Shown piece after piece: positions 31,973-42,030 of a stretch of 64,000 bases of DNA. Location: the NCBI RefSeq assembly GCF_035083965.1, contig NC_089732.1:2400883-2464882 (forward strand), written 5' to 3'. Positions within the stretch are counted from its first letter, which is position 1. The number at the start of each line of letters is the position of its first letter. A program made the translations under genes and the position numbers. This stretch comes from Branchiostoma lanceolatum (Eukaryota; Chordata; Leptocardii; Amphioxiformes; Branchiostomatidae). The notes under the pieces were generated by a model, which was given only the letters and a program-made list of their open reading frames with translations, was not told where the DNA came from and ran no database searches.

Positions 31973-34900
31973 ATGTCGGAAGTGAATCCACCGCCAGAGA
32001 CTTCCAACGAAAGAGGTAAACATCTTAGCATCATTAGTAAGACATTTCTTTTTCTAAACTTGGCATGAAAACTTGGGAATTTTTAACTTTGGTCGATTGC
32101 ATTTCCGTTCTTTCTCTGCCAATTTCAATGTATTAATCTGTTAACAGATCTGTATACCCAGGCATTACATGAGTGCTCTTGTTTTTTCAAAGGACTCGGG
32201 TGTTTGAGGGGGGGGGGGTGTTGGGCACAATTCATGTTTCATCTTTGCTGGAAATAAATTTGTTATTCCAGCATTTTGAACAATTCTATTGTTTCTTTAT
32301 TTTGTAAACCTCTGTGTCCGATCACTTTGTCAACATTAGGCATTTTGAGTCAAATTACTGGAGTAAGATAGAGTGATTATCGTAAAATAATACAAAACTA
32401 TTTTATCTTTGTATCTATCTTTTTTTCTTTTCTTGTTTGGATAATATGTAGTTTTGTGTATGTTTTATACAAAAGCTGTACATTTTTTCTTTTGCGGTAA
32501 ACGTTTTTTTTTAAATACATTTCTTTTTGGTTTGGTCAAACAGAAACCTCTGACAAAGCCAATGATCCAAACGCTAACAACACGGCCGACTGGTCCCGCC
32601 TGTGCAGGAGGTTCTGGTTACCCGTTGGCAGCATGGTCGTCGCTATCATTGCCATTGTACTTCCTTTTGTTGTAGGTCAGTTTTGAAATTGATGCTTATT
32701 CATATAGGAAAAGAAAGTGATTTTGAACCAGTTTAGCTTAAATGAACTCACTGAACAGATGACCTAGTCTTCCACTGGTCGTGACAGGAAGACAGACGTT
32801 ATATGCAGTATTTACAGGTTCATTGTACCGCGTACCGGGGAAATTCTCCTAGCTCTTTTTGACAAGCACAATGAACAGTGGACCACGGCTTAACGTCCCG
32901 ACCTAAGGACTGCGGCCCTTTCCGGCAGCGTGCATGTCGGGTGAGCGACACAGCTGGGATCGAACCCCGGGCTTCTAGTTCCAGAGGCAAGATCGCTAAC
33001 CATTGGACTACGCACTCTACCATATAATACTGTGCAGCACAGCAAGCTCGAATTTCGTTCTTTTCAATAATGATGATATCTTATTTGAAATTCCGGTTCA
33101 ATTTTACAGTATTGATAACATAGAAAGCTTAGCCTGGGTGCCATCCGATTACTAAAGGCGCTAACCCGAAGAAATAGATTTTATTCAGAGGTAGCGAGTG
33201 TAGGAGCCCCGGTAGTAATCGGATGGCACCCAGGCTATAGCTATAGCAAACTTAATTTTCTTTCTGTTTCTCTCTTTCTTTCGATACAGTCAACATGACC
33301 GTCCTTTCTGAGGAGATTCACAAGCTCACTGTGCGGGTGACCGAGATAGAACGTAAGTATTGTCTCCTATCATTTCTGTTCAATTCTTATAGGGCATAAG
33401 ACACCAATGACATCAAAATTAAGAAAATAACTTTATTTTTACAAGCAAACAAAATATATATTGTCATGTCCTTTAATTGAATGTTATCACGGAAATTAAG
33501 CACTGTTTGCTCATCAAATAATGTTTTCACAAACCGTGGTGTAAGGTTCCGAATCGGCTGCCGCGTTCATTGTGACGTCGTGAGTGGGCATTAGTCACTG
33601 ATAAATGTAATCACCTGGTGAGAAGATCAGATAAGAAAAAAGAGCTGGATCCATGGAAGTATGGTTTCTGATGGTTCAATGTCAGATACCATCAGAAGGG
33701 TGTGTATTTGTTTTAAACGTTTATATTCTTTGAATGATGCTTCTCCTATTTCAGATAATAAGAAAATGTTGTATTTTGGTGTCTTATGCACTTTAAACCT
33801 TAAATGTCTTCAGGGTAAGATCATGGTATATCACCCCGTAAGGGGCGGTATAACCCCGTCGTAGCGAAAGCTCGTCGACCTACTATACTATACTACTAAG
33901 ATCATGGCGACAAAACTAAAAATAATCTGGATAATGATATTTCCGTGTTATGACGATGTTTAACACAATTAGCATCGTAATTTCATATTTCCAAAGCTTG
34001 CGTATTGGTAGCGGATTCACAGTTAACTGAGAGACCCCGGTTCGAATCTGGGAAATGGTATCCCTGCACTACATGTATATACTAACCTCCTTGCTTTCAC
34101 AAAAGGACGTAGAATGGGGGTCCCGTGTTCGAAGGTGCCTCGAGTACGTTACATTCTTACAACAGCCTCGTTACTCAGATTGGCACTGCAAGGCCACAGC
34201 AAGTAAATTTTATGGATGACATCCTCCGCATACTCCAAAACTAATGAGATAGGACGAAAAAAAAGCAAAGCGGGCAAAAAAAAAAAAGATTCCTATATTT
34301 CCAACTTTTGAGATTATAAATCTTGTTAAACAAAAATTGAGGCGACAAAATATGACCAACAGGTCTTTTATTCCTGTATTTAACTAATGAGGTTTCATAT
34401 ATAATATAAAACCTCCTTGATTCAACAGTAAACATGTCGTTGTAGATGTGTATACATCTCAATAGATTAACTACAACAATTGCAGAAAAGAGCTTGTTGT
34501 ACCATCACCTGAGGCAACTACAATGGGTATTCATATGCGATGAAACACCTTAGACTGTCAAAGTTTGAGCGCGCTGATGTCATCCATAAAAATTACTTGC
34601 TGTGGCCTAACAATACAACTTGGAGAATAATACAACAAGGCGAATCAATGATCGGACTAATTTCTTCAGGTATTTCAGGAACCTATTTCGTGGGGCCCAT
34701 TGGGCAAGCTATTCCTGGGCCTCCTGGACCTACAGCTGGCCCTCGGTCTGCCGGGCCCCCTGGGCCTCCTGGACCTATAGCTGGCCCTCGGTCTGTCGGG
34801 CCCCCTGGGCCTCCGGGACCTCCTGGCCCTCGGCCTGCCGGGCCCCCTGGGCCTCCGGGACCTCCTGGCCCTCGGTCTGCCGGGCCCCCTGGGCCTCCGG

Positions 34901-37139
34901 GACCTCCTGGCCCTCGGTCTGCCGGGCCCCCTGGGCCTCCTGGACCTACAGCTGGCCCTCGGTCTGCCGGGCCCCCTGGGCCTCCGGGACCTCCTGGCCC
35001 TCGGTCTGCCGGCCCCCCTGGGCCTCCTGGACCTCCCGGAGAAAAGGGATCAGCTACTCGTGGACCTGCCGGACCTCCGGGAGAAGAGGGGCCTAAGGGG
35101 TCGGTAGGCCTAAAGGGAAATGTTGTCAAACCTGGGCCCCCTGGAGAAAAGGGACCCAAGGGGCCAGCTGGCCCTGGGTCTTCTGGACCTCCTGGACCTC
35201 CTGGGCCCCCAGGAAAACCGGGTCCCGTTGGACCGCCTGGTCCGGCAGTGCCGCACAAGTTGAATGAAGGTAAGGGTTATATTCCTCCGGTCAAAACCAC
35301 ATTAAAACAATCCCGTCCAATTCTACATAGTTATAAAATCATCTTGTCTTGAGCAACCACCCCCAATCCTCAACCAATACGGCTCCGAATCTGGCTTTAA
35401 GAGACTCTTGAAGTAAAGGAACTGACCTGTTTTCGCTCCACAATATGTTGTATGTTGTACCATGTATATGTTGTACAATATATATGTAATGCTTTTTGTT
35501 GATAGAGTTATTAGGACTTCTTGCCTCGTGACCTCAATGAAAAGCGGATTTGAGCTTCTCATGAATAAACAAACAAACAAACAAACAACCATTTCACTCA
35601 GTCCCTCGCGTGGTTATCATTTGATTTATGGAGATTAAGTTTGATTGTCTGTCATGTCTAATAATGGCGTGGACGTATCTTTTGGATCCAGTGTCTTGCC
35701 CAGGAGGTTACTGGAATGGGAACGGCATCTGCTACAAGATCTTTAACTCCCGTTTGGGCTTCAACCAAGCGGTCGAGACTTGTCGTCGACACGGCGGTAC
35801 CCTCGTCATGCCCCGAGACCCCATGGCTAACCTCCTCCTAAGCTGGGTCCTCCCCGACTCCCACTGGATTGGTCTGCACGATCAGAACAGAGAGGGGTAT
35901 GTAACAAATTAACAGTGGGGTTCAAGCGCCTCCAACTGACCAGTCTAACTGGTCTAGACCTTTTAGCCTAGTGGTCAAGGCGTGCGTGCCTGTGATCTGG
36001 CTGCCCGGGTTCGGCGCGGGTTCGAATCCCGGGGGCCAGAAGACTGTTCTACTCGCTTCTTTGTTTCACTGGTTCCCACACCGACCCTGTGAGCCTGGCA
36101 AAATGTGTGCCGCACAGGGATATCGAACTCGAAGATTCGAGGACGATTGGAGGACGAATCTTAAAAAGAAAAGGTAGAGTAGTGTAACAGTGGGGTTCAA
36201 GCGCCTCCAACTGACCAGTCTAACTGGTCTCGACCTACTGGTTAAGGCGTGCGTGCCTACTGGTGCGTACCTACTGGTTTTAGCCTACTGGTTAAGGCGT
36301 GCGTGCCTACTGGTGCGTGCCTACTGGTTTTAGCCTACTGGTTAAGGCGTGCGTGCCTGTGATCTGGCTGCCCGGTTTCGGCGCGGGTTCGAATCCCGGG
36401 GGCCAGGAGACTGTTCTACTCGCTTCTTTGTTTCAGGTACTTCAAGTGGATAGATGGCACTCCTCTCGGGAGCTACAACCGGTGGAGTTCGGGAAACCCG
36501 GATAACGCCGATGGTGACGAGGATTGTGTCCATTTCACTGACTGGAAAGAACACCGTTGGAACGACCTCCAGTGTAACAACCGCCTGCGTTTCATATGCC
36601 AGGTTATCCCAGGTACGTTTCACGTTTCACCAACCTCCCATCGACTTGTTAGAATCAGTCAAAATAGGGATACGACTGAGCTTGTCGTAGATTCATTTAT
36701 TTATTTATTCATTGGTTTGGCTGTTCAACACAAACAACCAGGGCAGCCAAACTAGCCGGCTAGCCCTGTTGACAAGGACAAGACAGTACATTGGAATTTC
36801 GACACGGACAGTATAACAAACTATAACAATCACTGCACGAAATGGCCTCGTATCCCGGCGTATACGTACAGGGATTCCTCCGGAAATATTCCATATCCCG
36901 GTGCGGATTTAGCGTATCCGATAAAATTAACGGATACGCTAAATCCGCACCGGGATATGGAATATTTCCGAAGGAATCCCTGTACGTATACGCCGGGATA
37001 CGAGGCCATTTCGTGCAGTGAATATTTAAGTACATGTACATAAAAACAATTGTATATAAATGATTCAAAACAATGTCTATAATGGTATTCCTTAAATTCA
37101 TGATGGCAATCCCATTTATCCCTCATAGGACGTACCTAG
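31973..37139 (+). CDS. Lectin gene B: type II membrane collagen/C-type lectin receptor
   Basis: Paralogue of gene A with the same seven-exon plan. Exons: 31973-32015, 32544-32675, 33290-33352, 34679-35269, 35692-35896, 36437-36612, 37129-37139; 1221 nt, 406 aa. Cytoplasmic tail 1-38 with [11 protein letters not shown]; membrane span about 39-58; short coiled coil 60-79; collagen repeats about 82-270, built of highly similar GPP blocks rich in the unit [17 protein letters not shown] 277-403. The CTLD has HWIGLHD and WND (386-388), but the first calcium-site motif reads NPDN (365-368) instead of QPD or EPN, so sugar preference cannot be read from it. The first two exons and the last exon closely resemble those of gene A. 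Type II topology is inferred from the absent signal peptide. Confidence 0.88.
32822..33023 (-). mobile_element. tRNA-derived SINE, reverse orientation
   Basis: On the minus strand it carries GTAGTCCAATGGTTAGCG (box A) and GGTTCGATCCCAGCTG (box B), followed by CACCCGACATGCACGC. It lies in intron 2 of gene B. Confidence 0.65.
33130..33237. repeat. Foldback with TAGCCTGGGTGCCA ends
   Basis: 24-bp perfect arms, 33130-33153 and 33214-33237. The terminal 14 bp equals the end of the big foldback at 17747-17861, so both probably belong to one family. Located just before exon 3 of gene B. Confidence 0.85.
35905..36430 (+). repeat. tRNA-like SINE and its local tandem duplication in a gene B intron
   Basis: GGGTTCAAGCGCCTCCAACTG and the following tRNA-like stretch (TAGCCTAGTGGTCAAGGCG, GGTTCGAATCCC) occur at 35908-36045 and again at 36187-36405. 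The second copy has an expanded CTACTGGTGCGT / TTAAGGCGTGCGTGC array. The unit matches the intron of gene A at 28317-28425. Confidence 0.75.
36831..37020. repeat. Near-perfect 190-bp palindrome in the last intron of gene B
   Basis: Arms 36831-36920 and 36931-37020 are complementary at 89 of 90 positions around a 10-bp AT-rich loop. The ends are CACTGCACGAAATGG and its complement. No copy of this family was noticed elsewhere in the window, and the near identity suggests it is young or gene-converted. Confidence 0.93.
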
Positions 37140-37649
37140 GCGACTGGCTGACCTCTGACCGCCACTACTTAACGGTTCTCCGACGATCCTAGCTCAGTAA
37201 AAGACGAAAAACGGCAAATGTAAGCTGGGGTAAAGGAAGGGAGCAAGTAAGCAAACTGGTTTCTTCAAGTTCTGATAGTGATCTGATTTTGCTGGGGTAG
37301 GAATTGATTCGAAGCGTTTCATGTATGATGGCCCTAACATCATGATTCAAGTGATTAAGTAGTTCTATCATTCTGTTACGCAATAGAATAGAATTAAGTG
37401 ATAAAAATGCTTAAAAGCAATGTAGCAATGTTAAGCGAAAAGGGCACGTAAAGTTGAGGTTGATGAAGGGACTAAACTAGTTACTTGATGCCTGATTAGA
37501 TTTGCACTGGTAGAATCTGAATCAGAAAAATTGTACTTAATTAATATTCATTATATAACTTAGTATTTTGTAGTATTTCTAGAGGTTTTAGATGAACTGA
37601 ACCTAGGTGACCGCCATGTAAAAATGCCGGTACAAGCTGAGACTAAAAC

Positions 37650-37820
37650 TAGCCTCTACCAGGCTCCGCGCGATCGCTGGGAAAATAGTAGAAAGCGGCC
37701 AAATAGAGTCAATAGGCGATGAGCTTCACTGTATAGCGGACTACCCTTGGCATACTATTCACTCTATTTGGCCGATTTCAACTATTTTCCCAGCGATCGC
37801 ACGGAGCCTGGTAGAGGCTA
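37650..37820. repeat. MITE, AGCCTCTACCAGGC family
   Basis: TAGCCTCTACCAGGCTCCG at the left and CGGAGCCTGGTAGAGGCTA at the right; inner GAAAATAGTAGAAAGCGGCC pairs with GGCCGATTTCAACTATTTTC. It interrupts one of the gene B terminal-exon repeats. Confidence 0.88.
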
Positions 37821-39039
37821 TCATAAACAAGCTGTGATGAGCTTTGTTGGGGTAGACTCTGATTCAGACCTATAATTTTATGGGAGATGACCATGTCATA
37901 ATAGAGCGACTTAGCAATAGAAGATACACTAATTAACAGTGTGAATCAACAATTGATATTTGTATAGTAATTTTAGAGCTGTAGAAATGTGAACTGAACC
38001 TAGGCGACTGCAAAACAATCTTCAGCAAAACGATTCAGAGCAATACTCGAAAACAGGCAGATGAAAGCTGGGGTTAAATGAGGGACCAAGCCAGCAAGTT
38101 GGTTACCTCACGTTTATACATATTTATTTATTCATTTATCAATCTTTAGGGTAGTCCCTTCAGTTAACAAGTAACTGATTTCCAAGGGAGCCCTATATAT
38201 GATGAGCTAGCCAAACGTAAGTCTACAAAATTCAACATGATTAATGAACTCTAACGGAATGTAGTCTTCAACGAAAATAAATATGCACCATTTCAATGTT
38301 ACAACAAGGTCTTGTTAGATGTACAGAAGTGATTTATACATATTTGTGCTAGTAAGCATGTATCTACATGTTGAAAACAATGCAATGCTAAGATTATACA
38401 ACCTACGCCAATTCATGAGAAAATACTATAAACAGTAACAAAGTAATTAAAGTTATAAATGCAAGGTAAGGTTGCAGCAAAATATGTAGAAAGTTATGAA
38501 CAAATAAACAAATCATCAGTGACACTAATGAACTGAGAAAAGATGTAGGTTTTCTTGTTAAAGTGGACTTAGAAAGGCTAAAGCCCCACCCCTCCCCATT
38601 AGTCAGCATATTCAAGTGGACTACGTACAGTAATTCTCTAAGACCAATATACACAGAACAAGAAAAATGCGTCTGGCCCAAACTATCTATTAATGTCCTA
38701 GTTTTACACCTAACATATTTCATTTCTATAAGGATATACATAGTTGGGGCCTTTTCTATTTCTGTATTATTCTCGTTTTTTATTTCATCCACTTTCTTGC
38801 GTTCTTGTCTCAACCGAAGGCATTATTAGATACTTGTTGCCAGACACAATAAGACAAATTTCAGACAGTTGCTTACAAACAGGTCTTACTTTATTGGCTT
38901 CTACAATATCGGGCAAATGCACATGTTCAGTTTTCATCCAGGCTTGTTTAACTGTTGCAGATCAGACTCTTTTCTTATATAGACATGAGTATAAAACATA
39001 TCACAAAGATTTTATACTTAAATGACATAATGCTTTGGC

Positions 39040-39390
39040 TAAAGGAAAGCTAAAAAAAAAAATTGAAAATCCTACTATGCTGTACTTAATATGTTCCAAA
39101 GTCAAGTTCCTATTTCAAGTTGTTTCACATAAGTCCGTCATAGTTCTTGGATTTTTCACCGTTTGCAACTTATGCCGTGTTATGCTGAATTCAATCATCA
39201 GGTGTCAGTGTTCAGTGTACCATAATTATCAGGTGAGAAGGCGTCAGCACGGCGTAAATTGCAAACGATGGAAGGTCCCAAAACTATGACGGACCTGTGT
39301 GAAACAACCTGAAGTAAGAACTTGACTTTGGAATATATTAAGCATAGCATAGTAGGATTTTCAATTTTCTGTGTAGCTTTCCTTTAATGA
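39040..39390. repeat. Long foldback abutting the 3' end of gene C
   Basis: AGGAAAGCTA...AATCCTACTATGCT at the left pairs with AGCATAGTAGGATT...TAGCTTTCCT at the right, and CCAAAGTCAAGTTC and CCGTCATAGTT pair further in. The arms are about 130 bp and imperfect. It begins 32 bp beyond the stop codon of gene C, so it would lie in that 3'UTR. Confidence 0.8.
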
Positions 39391-39421
39391 TTGCTCATCA
39401 CTGCAAATCGTACAATTACAT

Positions 39422-41528
39422 TTACGTGGACCAGAATTTGTCCTTCCTCCTCTTTCGAGATCCAGATGGCCGAGAACGCTCGGCAGACCCACGGGAGGCA
39501 GGTTTGCCGGCCATTCCTTTGGGGCCAGTCGGCCCTTTTGGCCCCATCCTACCTGGAGCTCCAGATAAACCAGGAGGCCCAGGCATTCCAATGGGGCCAG
39601 TGGGCCCCATGGGTCCCTTCTCTCCCGGGGCTCCAGGAGGCCCGGCAGACCCAGGTTTGCCAGCATTTCCCCTGGGGCCAGCCGGCCCTATGGGACCCTT
39701 CTGCCCCTGACCTCCAGGAGGCCCGGAAGACCCAGGGGACCCAGGTGTGCCGGATTTTCCCATGGGGCCAGCCGGCCCTACGGGTCCCTTCTCTCCATGA
39801 GACCCATGCTTACCAGCATCTCCCTTCTCTCCTGGAGTACCGGGTGGTCCAGGGGGCCCGGCAGGCCCAAGGCCAGCTGGACCTATGGACCCCTTTTCTC
39901 CCTGCGGCCCTTCGGGACCGGCCGGCCCTGGAAGCCCAGGAGGCCCAACAGCTCCAGCGACTCCTATCTGGTTTCCCGGCATGATGACCTCCATCTTTCC
40001 AGAAGGTCCGGGTGCCTCTGTTGGAGTCGGTGACTTCAAAAGGCCAATTCCTCCCAAAGAGCGGTTTGGCCACACACACATTGCTGAAAGATATATTTAG
40101 TGCTTTCATTAGTTTAAGATCCCAGGAAAAACTGTGGAATAAGTTCAAGTACTAAAGAAACTGACAATTTCACAGCTTTGGGAATGATAATACTATTCAA
40201 AGAGAGAATTCAGAAAATGTGATAGACCATAAAGTCGTCTGGTGCACAATTGATATTTTATGATATCATGTCAAAAACGTACCTTCCAGCTCGTTTATTC
40301 GCAGCTCAGTCCGTGCTGTAAGCTTGCCCATGTCCGTTGAAAGAGTGCTCATCTTAACTGCAGCAATAAAAAAAGAATACTACTAATTACTCATGTTGTA
40401 GGATAACGTGTCCTAAGTGACTGCTCATTCTAAACTGATGATGGCTGCAACGCTGGCGGCCGATAGAATCCTTCTGGTTTGAAATTTGGTAATGGCATTG
40501 TGTACAATTTGAATTGATTGATAAATGAATGAATGAATGAATGAATGGATGGATGGATGAATGATTAAATGAATGAATGAATGAATGGATTGATTGATTG
40601 ATTGATAAATGAATGAATAAGATGATAACGTATGAAATACTGCCACATTGGTGTCGACATCTCTCATTACTAGTATTCGCCCGGTACTCTAGGGCTAAAA
40701 TGGTGCATGGGGCCTTCTCCAGAATGTCTTGAACGCCTGGATATCGGAAATGTGCATTCCCTGCTCTGGGATTACTGGTGCTGCATTAGTGGACCTATTT
40801 AGATTCACGTTGTCTTTTTTTTTTTTTTAATGCGATATAATGAGCTTAGATTAATTTCTACAAACTATGACCAAAATCACCTGCAAACAATGGCAAGAGC
40901 ATGACGTTGACCACGCCGAAGAAGAGGCTTGCGGCTTTCAGGAACATCTTGCACAGGCGGAGACATTTAGTCTTCTTGTCGGCGTCTGCTGCATATGCAT
41001 AGTCTGATGGGTAACGAAAAGAAATGTATCTATCATATCACAAAAGGTTTTAAATCTCAATTTGTATGATTTATGTAAGAAAACAAATTGTACGATCTGC
41101 CAGTGGGTTATATCAACAACAAAATACGTGTGACTGAGAAAAAGAAAACAGACTAATTCCGGGACGAGCAATAGCTTTATCTGCTAACAAATAATCACTT
41201 GTTTGATGAGAAAACAAATCAAGGCGAAATTCCTGATCTAAATTAAAAAAGCATTTTACCTGCTCTGGAGGCGTACATAGAGTTGGGTATTTTCGCAGCG
41301 GCGTCCGCAACTGCACTCCAATCAGACTGATCGTGTGTCGTGTGCGTGGTAGCTAGAGAAGTATTTTTAAAACTAGACAATTATTCAACTACGGCTTACT
41401 ACTATCACTGCTATCACAAATTTAAGATTCTAAGCCAAAGTCATATCATGTAAAAATATGAAGAGATGAAGCACAAACATGCTACCTTTGGCGTCGCCAG
41501 TCTGGGACTGCTGCTGCCCTCCCGACAT
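39422..41528 (-). CDS. Gene C: transmembrane collagen-like protein without lectin domain
   Basis: Exons: 41486-41528, 41260-41352, 40881-41003, 40283-40357, 39422-40083; 996 nt, 331 aa. Starts [14 protein letters not shown]. Exon 2 encodes one copy of the cytoplasmic repeat ([20 protein letters not shown]). Exon 3 has a basic stretch and a membrane span about 66-86. Exon 4 is a coiled-coil segment ([13 protein letters not shown]). Exon 5 starts with a 45-residue spacer ([18 protein letters not shown]-like), then about 150 residues of Gly-X-Y, then a polybasic end [15 protein letters not shown] before the stop. No CTLD exon lies downstream before gene B. Like the class A scavenger receptor MARCO it is a trimer-forming type II collagen protein, but it lacks an SRCR domain. 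It may pair with the CTLD-bearing members; that is inference. Confidence 0.85.
40500..40625. repeat. (TGAA)n/(TGAT)n microsatellite
   Basis: Runs of AATGAATGAATG, GGATGGATGG and TTGATTGATTG in gene C intron 3. Confidence 0.9.
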
Positions 41529-41689
41529 GATGCCGCTTGTCCGGATTCTGGAGAGCAAAAACACGTCCTACACCAGGCGCGGTGTTTGTTCACTGAAACA
41601 AAGCCTGACGCCCACGTAGCAATTGCAGACAGCTTTAGTTAACGGTATTTTAAAAAAGGATTAAAGCAAAACAGATTTGATTAGAAAAA

Positions 41690-42030
41690 TTCTGCATGTA
41701 TAGCTGAAATTATTATCGGAGACAACAAAGGAAATGAGCATGAATAAATGATATATGTGCCCTTTCCAACAGGTCTCAATCACGCCCACCTTCTCTTGAG
41801 CAATTGTTGTTTTCAATAGAACAATCGTTTGACTGTTTTCAGTATTTAATTTGTCTCCAGAAAAGTCTCTATGGCTGCATGTGTAGCTAAGATAATTATC
41901 GGGTTCTTAGCGAGACAACCGATTTGCAAGGATTCTAGCATGAATAAATGATGTGTGTACCCTTTCAAACATGTCTCAATCACGCCCACCTTTCCTTGAT
42001 GTGTTGTTGTTTTCAACAAATCAATCGTTT
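41690..42030. repeat. Tandem duplication upstream of gene C
   Basis: About 41690-41840 and 41880-42030 share GCATGAATAAATGAT, TCTCAATCACGCCCACCTT and TTGTTGTTTTCAA. It lies 160-500 bp 5' of the gene C ATG and may have doubled regulatory sequence. Confidence 0.75.

Larger units (their letters stand above)
37140..39421. other. Convergent intergenic space between genes B and C
   Basis: Holds repeated, decayed versions of the gene B terminal exon and 3'UTR (about 37425-37530, 37575-37650 and 37975-38110, with GAACTGAACCTAGGCGACTG), one MITE (37650-37820), AT-rich DNA and the foldback beside the end of gene C. No coding exon is supported. Confidence 0.6.

Noticed and set aside
33995-34060. Functional tRNA gene with GGTTCGAATC
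   Set aside because: No cloverleaf could be drawn, and the following sequence matches the SINE tail near 23180-23240.
35950-36045. Functional tRNA gene
   Set aside because: Box A and box B are present, but the acceptor stem does not pair, the copy count is high locally and it lies in an intron; it is better read as a SINE.
38400-38830. Overlapping ORFs of 136 and 88 aa
   Set aside because: Hydrophobic, AT-rich and on opposing strands, with no family match; likely chance.
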